Shown here piece by piece: positions 57,244-62,151 of a DNA stretch of 62,151 nucleotides. Where the stretch lies: positions 1 through 62,151 of IMG/VR virus record IMGVR_UViG_3300049203_000084; one strand, given 5' to 3'. The stretch comes from a virus. The translations under genes and the position numbers were made by a program. Under the pieces are notes generated by a model. That model saw only the letters and a list, made by a program, of their open reading frames with translations, had not been told where the DNA came from and did no database searches. Positions within the stretch are counted from its first letter, which is position 1, and every line of letters begins with the position of its first letter.

Positions 57244-57250
57244 ACTATCA
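57242..57250 (-). promoter_or_regulatory. Extended -10-like TGATAGTAT
   Basis: Minus-strand TGATAGTAT between the second tube paralogue and the 57189 gene; matches the late box set. Confidence 0.4.
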
Positions 57251-57270
57251 AACTACCTAGTAAGCACTGC

Positions 57271-57792
57271 CTAGACGACAGTGACGTTGGGGTACGCCTC
57301 GCCCTGCGGCAGGAACTCGACCTCAACGAGGATCGGGTTTCCGGCGTCACCCTCGACGGTGCGGGGGTAGTCGCTCTTGACCCGGAAGGTGGAGACCTTG
57401 TGGCCAGCTGCGTAAGCAACCGAGGCCTTGCGTCCATAGCGGGTGACCAGCCAGCCCTCGACGTAGGGAACCTTGAACAGGTTCACTGCCGTGGTGAACG
57501 CGGTGGCGTTCTCGGGAGCGTCCTGTGTGCCGGAGCCCAGCTCGTCCTTGAACAGCGAGAACTTGGCCTCGTAGTTCTTCAGCGTCGGGGTCTCGACGTT
57601 GCCCTCGTCCTCGACCGTCTTGGAGTTGTCCGTGTCCGAGTCGTTGAACTTGATCGTGTAGCCGGTGGTGATGGCTGCCGAGATGCGCGTGCCAGCGTTC
57701 AGCTGGGCTGCGGTGGGGGAGGAACCGCTGGGCAGGCCTGCCAGGGGAATCCAGTCGATACGGGTGTTGGGGTTGACCATCTTGTGCGACAT
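57271..57792 (-). CDS. Major tail tube protein, paralogue 2
   Basis: A 173-residue protein. It shares NTRIDWI near the start, a VETP segment in the middle, an AGHKVSTF/IGHKVDSF segment and the closing FLPQG with the neighbour 57803-58297, so the two are tandem paralogues. Location before the chaperones is that of the tube protein. Confidence 0.7.
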   Translation of the reverse strand: MSHKMVNPNTRIDWIPLAGLPSGSSPTAAQLNAGTRISAAITTGYTIKFNDSDTDNSKTVEDEGNVETPTLKNYEAKFSLFKDELGSGTQDAPENATAFTTAVNLFKVPYVEGWLVTRYGRKASVAYAAGHKVSTFRVKSDYPRTVEGDAGNPILVEVEFLPQGEAYPNVTVV

Positions 57793-57802
57793 GTCAGGCT
57801 CC

Positions 57803-58297
57803 TTATGCCACTACGGCAACGTCGAGTTCCATGCGGCCCTGCGGCAGGAACTTGGTGGAAAATTCGATCAGGTCGTCATCAATGACATCCTGGGGGAAGT
57901 CGCTGATGAACTTGAAGCTGTCCACCTTGTGGCCGATTTCGATGGCCACGGTGTTGCGGTAGCCGGTGCGGCGGACAAGGTAGCCGGACTTGCGGACAGT
58001 GCCGAAGAAGGCAAACGCGCGGGCGTAAGCGGAGGTGTTGTCCGCCAGATCGCCTTCACGGAAGAACGTCAGGTTGCCCTCGTAGTTGTAGCGCACGGGG
58101 GTCTCAACGTTCGCATCCTCGCAGATGGACTTCTTGTTGTTGGTGTCCGACTTGGTGGGGTTCAGGCTGTAGCCTGCCTCGATGGCGCACGAGATGTTCG
58201 TGGCATCGGAGAACAGGGCCGCGCTCGGAGCCTCGGGATCGTAGGAGTCATCCTCGATCCAGTCAATACGGGTGTTGGGGGACATCAATTTGCCCAT
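57803..58297 (-). CDS. Major tail tube protein, paralogue 1
   Basis: A 164-residue protein with the same landmarks as 57271-57792 (NTRIDWI, VETP, IGHKVDSF, FLPQG). One of the pair may be the main tube protein and the other a terminal or minor ring. Confidence 0.7.
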   Translation of the reverse strand: MGKLMSPNTRIDWIEDDSYDPEAPSAALFSDATNISCAIEAGYSLNPTKSDTNNKKSICEDANVETPVRYNYEGNLTFFREGDLADNTSAYARAFAFFGTVRKSGYLVRRTGYRNTVAIEIGHKVDSFKFISDFPQDVIDDDLIEFSTKFLPQGRMELDVAVVA

Positions 58298-58528
58298 TTA
58301 CTTGCCACCTTCCTTGTTTGCCGCGACAGGCTTGGCGACAGCCTTGGGCTTGGGAGCCGGGGTAATGGTTGCCCCGAACATTTTGCGTTCCTTGCCTCGC
58401 TGGCGCTCAGCAATCTCAGCGTCATTGAGTTCCCGGAAATCCGGGTAAATGGTCAGATAGCTGCGCGGAATGACCTGCACGAGTTTGGTCTTCTCATGCA
58501 CCGCAGTCACGGTTTTGCTTTCAGACAC
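58298..58528 (-). CDS. Small basic protein in head-tail region
   Basis: Seventy-six residues; Lys/Pro/Ala-rich C-terminal tail. Its stop abuts the tube paralogue 1 start. Function unknown. Confidence 0.6.
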   Translation of the reverse strand: MSESKTVTAVHEKTKLVQVIPRSYLTIYPDFRELNDAEIAERQRGKERKMFGATITPAPKPKAVAKPVAANKEGGK

Positions 58529-58582
58529 GTTTACTCCAATCCTTTATTCCAATTGTACCGGAATAGAGAATTAGGCCTTTTG

Positions 58583-59011
58583 TCAAGCGTTTATCAGGTA
58601 GCGGTACGACTGCACCGCTGAAAGCCTTGTCGGCTGGCCGAGAGATGAAATCTGTCCGACGCCTGCGAAAAAGGCCGGACGCACCTGCCCGCAATGCGTG
58701 GGGGTGAACCCCAGCAGCTTCCCGAGCGCAATTCCATTCAGCTGGCGGGCCGCGTCATCGTCACCGGCAATGGCGTGTGTGGAGACACCCTGGAGGAAGG
58801 AATCGTCCTGCGCTCCTGTAATTCCGTTGACGCCCTTGGACGGTTCGGTGAGCCCTGCAAAGTTCACCACGAGGTGCGGCTTGACCTTGCCGGTGGGCGT
58901 CATTGGGATCGCCTCTCCGTCCGGCACACTGCCCTCGAACACCTCGACGTGGGGGATGGTGCGCAGGTGCGCGATGATTTCCTGCTGGGAGGGGTATGGG
59001 TTGACTGTCAT
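58583..59011 (-). CDS. Tail terminator-like protein
   Basis: A 142-residue protein; the start at 59011 overlaps the previous TGA (ATGA). Position fourth after the capsid suits the tail terminator. Mixed alpha/beta pattern with NFAGLTEPSKG. Family by position only. Confidence 0.55.
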   Translation of the reverse strand: MTVNPYPSQQEIIAHLRTIPHVEVFEGSVPDGEAIPMTPTGKVKPHLVVNFAGLTEPSKGVNGITGAQDDSFLQGVSTHAIAGDDDAARQLNGIALGKLLGFTPTHCGQVRPAFFAGVGQISSLGQPTRLSAVQSYRYLINA

Positions 59012-59424
59012 AGCGTTTTGATTCCCCATCGGGTCAGAGTTTTCAGGACTTCGGTGTGTCCGGCCATGAGAGCGTTCATGGGGGTAACAATCCTTCCGTC
59101 ATCCATCACGCCACCGTGCTCCTGGATCAGGAAGTAGAGCTTCTGTGCATCCACCCAGCCCACCCGGATGGTGGTGAGTGTGCCCTTGGTCTTCATGTCG
59201 GAGGACACGGATCGCCGCATCTCAAACGTCCAGTTACGGTTGTCCTTGGGCTCTGCGGACAACGAGGACTCGGTGGTGTCGATGATGTGCCGTATCATCT
59301 CCTGCCCCGCGATGGCTGCCTCCAGCGCCGCTTCCTGAACGTCGGCCTTCATGTTCCGCTCCCCCTGCATCAGGTGCTGGAACAGGCCTTGGGTCAGGGC
59401 CTTATGCCCGGTGACCCCGGCCAT
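59008..59424 (-). CDS. Head-tail joining/minor capsid protein
   Basis: A 138-residue protein from ATG overlapping the previous TAA (TAATG). Helical N-terminal half, strand-rich C-terminal half with VDAQKLYFLIQEHGG. Often called a tail completion (HK97 gp10-like) protein in this place. Confidence 0.6.
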   Translation of the reverse strand: MAGVTGHKALTQGLFQHLMQGERNMKADVQEAALEAAIAGQEMIRHIIDTTESSLSAEPKDNRNWTFEMRRSVSSDMKTKGTLTTIRVGWVDAQKLYFLIQEHGGVMDDGRIVTPMNALMAGHTEVLKTLTRWGIKTL

Positions 59425-59876
59425 TACGCACCGTCCTGCTTGGAGTTGAAGCCGCAGTAGAGCGTGTGTGCCCAGTCCTCGGACGCACCGGCCCAGCCGC
59501 GCACGAACAGCTTCTCGCCCTCCATCATCGGATTCGAGCACACGAGCACGGTGAGCAGATCGTTGGACTGCCAGCGCAGGTTCTCCGGGGTGGCCTCGTT
59601 GAGTTCCGGTGCCAGCGGCAGCATCGCCTGCATCATCTGGTTGTCCGCCGAGTCGGAGACGAACTCCCGGCGCGTGGGGCGGGCGATGCGGTCCAGGTCA
59701 GCAGGCCCGAGGTACAGCAGTTCGGTCTCCCCGCCGTCGTAGTCGCCCGTGGCGGAGTTCCACTTGCCCTCGGAGATGACGCGCTCGACCTTCACGCGGG
59801 CTGTCATAGCTGTGGAGAGAACCGGCGCGTGGAAGGCTGCCCAGCCGTCAGGGAAGACCGAGGTGCCTAGTGCCAC
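59424..59876 (-). CDS. Head-tail stopper-like protein
   Basis: A 150-residue, beta-rich protein (TARVKVERVISEGKWNS, LLTVLVCSNP). The segment ETELLYLGPADLDRIARP resembles actinophage stopper proteins. Overlaps the adaptor gene by 10 bases. Confidence 0.6.
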   Translation of the reverse strand: MALGTSVFPDGWAAFHAPVLSTAMTARVKVERVISEGKWNSATGDYDGGETELLYLGPADLDRIARPTRREFVSDSADNQMMQAMLPLAPELNEATPENLRWQSNDLLTVLVCSNPMMEGEKLFVRGWAGASEDWAHTLYCGFNSKQDGA

Positions 59877-60301
59877 AGCACACCACCGTTGTTGGCCTCG
59901 AAGACATCGAAGGGCGTCACGGGGTCAGCGAAGTCCACGATGGCGAACGTCCCATCGGCAGCCTCGCCGGATTCCTCGACGGCCTTGCCGCGCGCCCGGT
60001 AGTCCTGCGCGAGCAGCCGGAGGGCGTTGGCCACAGCGGGGCCGTCCGTCTGCAGATTCTCCTTGCGGATTTTCTTGGAGACCAGCGCATCATTTGCCGC
60101 AAATGCGGTCAGCGCGTCGGCTGCGGCGAAATAGATATTGTCCCCGGCAATTGTCAGGAAGCCGCCGAGAAATTCGTCCGAGTAGTAAAACTCGGGCTCG
60201 GCAGCGGGGTTTAGCGGATCGTTCCGCAGCTGTGAGTCGGAAATGAGCAGGCGCAATTGCCCGACCGGGGTATTGGGGTCCAGGGGATTCACGTCAGCCA
60301 T
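59867..60301 (-). CDS. Head-tail adaptor-like protein
   Basis: A 144-residue, mainly helical protein of the gp6/gp15 adaptor style (QLRLLISDS at the start, then ALTAFAANDALVSKKIRKEN). First gene after capsid copy B. There is no ribosome site; TAGAAT lies 6 bases before the ATG, so it is probably leaderless. Confidence 0.65.
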   Translation of the reverse strand: MADVNPLDPNTPVGQLRLLISDSQLRNDPLNPAAEPEFYYSDEFLGGFLTIAGDNIYFAAADALTAFAANDALVSKKIRKENLQTDGPAVANALRLLAQDYRARGKAVEESGEAADGTFAIVDFADPVTPFDVFEANNGGVLWH

Positions 60302-60335
60302 ATGTCAATTCTACCGGAGCGGCTTTTTGACAAAG

Positions 60336-60382
60336 AAAACCCCCGGCGATTCTCGGGGAGCAACCGAGGGGCCGGGGGTTTT
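60336..60382. terminator. Bidirectional terminator between capsid B and connector genes
   Basis: Perfect 12 bp arms aaaacccccggc (60336-60347) and gccgggggtttt (60371-60382); on the minus strand the left arm ends in TTTTCTTTG. Only its right arm exists at the start of the window. Confidence 0.9.
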
Positions 60383-60453
60383 CACCACACACTACAGGAG
60401 GAGTAGCACCACACAAATAGGATACAGCATTTTGTTTTTGGCCGGAAATGGCA
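60356..60453. repeat. Left end of capsid unit, copy B
   Basis: Identical to bases 1-98. Divergence begins at 60454, inside the terminator after capsid copy B. Confidence 0.95.
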
Positions 60454-60489
60454 GAAGCCCCTCCGGGAAATTCACCGGAGGGGCTTCTT
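60452..60489 (-). terminator. Terminator after capsid copy B
   Basis: gaagcccctccgg / ccggaggggcttc, a 13 bp perfect stem. Both arms differ from copy A (99-134) in ways that keep the pairing. Confidence 0.85.
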
Positions 60490-60497
60490 AGTTCAGA

Positions 60498-61658
60498 CTA
60501 CGGAGTGTTGAACTGCGACGGGGCCGCAGCGCCGTTGCCCTTGGAAGCCAGGAGGCCCTGACCGTTGATGAACGCACCGGCCACAACGTGGCGCACCCGG
60601 TACTCGGCGGTGTCGTTCAGCAGCGAGCCGGAGGTTCCGGGAACCTGACCGCCACCGAGGTAGTTGCCGCCGCCACCGGAGATGCGCAGCTCGGGAGCCT
60701 CGTGGTTCTGCAGGAAGGCCACACCCAGTGCGTCACGGGTGCCGTCCTTGCCGCCGTCCGGCACCAAGTACCAAGTGGTGTCGGCGGTTGCGGACTGGTC
60801 GATGTCGGTCAGCCAGTCGGTTGCCGTCAGGGCCACGTCGGAGTTGGAGGTTCCGGCCTTGACCTTGCGGGTGCCCTCGGTGACTTCCAGCTCGCGGATG
60901 GAGAGGATGTACTCGGCCTGATCCTTCATGGCGGTGGGGACCAGCAGGCGGAACTTGGGAACCGTCACGCGGCGTCCATTGACCTTGCGGTTGCGAATGG
61001 CCTTCTTGGCGAGAACCAGCGCGTCGAGGGACAGCGGGTGCTCGGCGGTGAACAGGCTGTCGCCGGTGTTCAGGTTGCCGTGGTCAGCGTGGAAGGTTAC
61101 CGCGTTGGGGCCAGCGGTGCCTGCCAGGATGCCGTAGGCTTCCGTGTCCTCGGTGTTGGCCGCGAGGTCGAGCATCTTGCCGGGGATGGACTTGATGAGC
61201 TGCCACTCATCGTTGATGACCATTTCCCAGGTGAACGGGAACCGCGCACCTTCCTTGTAGAGCATGATGCCCGACGCGGACGTGGTGAAGCCGAAGGAGG
61301 GGTACTCCGTGCCTTCCGGGATACGCGGGAGGGAGTTCGGCTTGGTCTTGGCCCCGCCGTTCTCGTCCAGGTTCACGTCATCGTCAAGCGTCAGCTCGCG
61401 GAACCACTGCGGCTTGAAGTCGTTGAACTTCAGCTCGACAGCGAAGTCACGCCAGGACTGCGTGCGCTCCTTGTACTGAGCCTGCAGCTTCTGGGAGACA
61501 CCGATGGCGAAAGCGCCCGCGAGGTCAGAGCTGGAGAAGGATTCGGTGATGTACGCAGTGCCATCAACGAGGGCCTTGATGCGGCCCTGTGCAGCGCGGT
61601 CACCTTCAAGTGCGAAGCCGAGAATCTTTCCGGCTTCCTCGATGGTCTGGATAGTCAT
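60498..61658 (-). CDS. Major capsid protein, copy B
   Basis: A 386-residue sister of 148-1308, with the same start (MTIQTI), the same MVINDEW, PTAMKDQA and SGGGGNYLGGG landmarks, and about one quarter of residues changed, clustered around residues 50-85, 260-280 and 310-330. The frame is intact and the changes look constrained (mainly conservative), so both copies seem to be under selection. Upstream by 11 bp is decoration copy B. Confidence 0.88.
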   Translation of the reverse strand: MTIQTIEEAGKILGFALEGDRAAQGRIKALVDGTAYITESFSSSDLAGAFAIGVSQKLQAQYKERTQSWRDFAVELKFNDFKPQWFRELTLDDDVNLDENGGAKTKPNSLPRIPEGTEYPSFGFTTSASGIMLYKEGARFPFTWEMVINDEWQLIKSIPGKMLDLAANTEDTEAYGILAGTAGPNAVTFHADHGNLNTGDSLFTAEHPLSLDALVLAKKAIRNRKVNGRRVTVPKFRLLVPTAMKDQAEYILSIRELEVTEGTRKVKAGTSNSDVALTATDWLTDIDQSATADTTWYLVPDGGKDGTRDALGVAFLQNHEAPELRISGGGGNYLGGGQVPGTSGSLLNDTAEYRVRHVVAGAFINGQGLLASKGNGAAAPSQFNTP

Positions 61659-61669
61659 GTCAGCCTTCC

Positions 61670-62092
61670 TTATGCTGCGTCAGCGACAATGCCGCCGTTG
61701 AGGATTTTGACCAGCACATCGGCTACCGGGGCGGTCTTGGAACGGAGGGCCACACCGAACAGCTTGGTGCCTGCTGCGGCGGTGGAGGTCAGGGTGTTGT
61801 CGGACACCTTGATGTAGACCGGAGCGCCTACCGTGGTTGCGCCCGTGACCGGCAGGTTCGCAGAACCCTTCAGTGCGCAGGAGGCGAAACCGGGCTCGTT
61901 GCTGGATGCCGAGCCGGAAGGCTGGGTCAGGGTTGCACCGGCACCAAGGGTGATGGTCTTACCCACGGACCCTTCATCGGTGACAGTGACTACGTTGAGG
62001 ACACCAATGCGCAGAGCTTTGCCCGCGAGTGTGCCGGAGGGTACGGGAAGGGACAGGTAATCCGCTTCCTTGAAGACAAAGTTCTTTGCCAT
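61670..62092 (-). CDS. Capsid decoration protein, DUF2190-like, copy B
   Basis: A 140-residue sister of 1320-1742, colinear without gaps. The first codons (MAKNFVFKEADYLS) and the DNA upstream are identical between copies; the rest has scattered changes. It probably binds the copy B shell. Confidence 0.75.
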   Translation of the reverse strand: MAKNFVFKEADYLSLPVPSGTLAGKALRIGVLNVVTVTDEGSVGKTITLGAGATLTQPSGSASSNEPGFASCALKGSANLPVTGATTVGAPVYIKVSDNTLTSTAAAGTKLFGVALRSKTAPVADVLVKILNGGIVADAA

Positions 62093-62151
62093 TGTTCAGC
62101 CTTTCATAGCCGCTGCTGCTATTTATCAGTATACGGCATTGGAAATAAACA
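62055..62151. repeat. Right end of capsid unit, copy B
   Basis: Identical to 1705-1801, ending at the last base of the window. Contains the decoration start and the TGATAAATA box (62120-62128). Confidence 0.95.

Noticed and set aside
58588-58596. Another TGATAAAC late box at the end of the 58583 gene
   Set aside because: Lies inside the last codons (CTG ATA AAC GCT TGA) and is probably chance.
1-62151. CRISPR array, insertion sequence, toxin-antitoxin pair or tyrosine integrase
   Set aside because: No regular spacer repeats, transposase or toxin motifs, and no tyrosine recombinase were recognised on reading both strands.

Overview
The window reads as nearly the whole genome of a temperate tailed phage (siphovirus architecture) of a high-GC actinobacterium, most plausibly in the Micrococcales. 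The actinobacterial assignment rests on a WhiB-like Fe-S regulator, a DUF7455-type small zinc protein, promoters whose -10 box sits 6 bases before an ATG (leaderless mRNA style), GTG/TTG starts and GC-rich coding DNA. The genus is my inference. No host gene is seen.

Layout on the circle. (1) Late module, minus strand, running leftwards from about 7.4 kb through the window join and on to 42.3 kb: small terminase, an HNH gene, large terminase, portal, protease/scaffold, decoration protein and major capsid protein (copy A, 148-1742), decoration and capsid copy B (60498-62092), head-tail connectors, two tail-tube paralogues, tail chaperones with a -1 frameshift, a 1577-residue tape measure, minor tail proteins, then the lysis cassette (membrane protein, M23 endolysin, holin-like protein). 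(2) A block at 7.5-8.2 kb with three tRNA-like structures. (3) A large serine integrase on the plus strand (8338-9753) with a clear attP directly at its 3' end. (4) Two minus-strand arrays of small genes of mostly unknown function (9.9-14.1 kb and 15.0-19.1 kb), separated by about 0.9 kb of non-coding DNA with two perfect DnaA boxes. (5) A divergent control region (19.1-19.6 kb) and a long plus-strand early region (19.6-39.8 kb) for regulation, nucleotide metabolism, recombination and replication: XRE regulator, SNF2-like helicase, MazG, WhiB, Cas4-like nuclease, RecA-like ATPase, ssDNA-binding-like protein, primase/helicase, dNMP kinase, family A polymerase, RuvC-like nuclease and HAD phosphatase. 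(6) A short minus-strand group (39.8-42.2 kb) with a ParB-like protein and a metallophosphoesterase.

The most unusual points are these. The two window ends carry diverged but intact copies of the same capsid unit flanked by identical 98 and 97 bp stretches, so this is either a real tandem capsid duplication or two alleles of one locus unrolled by assembly. There is a set of compact tRNA-like structures with good acceptor and T arms but missing or short D/anticodon arms. One of these lies between a Trp-containing 8-codon leader and a strong terminator just before the primase gene, which resembles an attenuator. Two families of dispersed operator-like sites are also visible.

All calls come from reading the sequence by eye. 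No database search, structure prediction or alignment was run, and family names are recognition from motifs and gene order.
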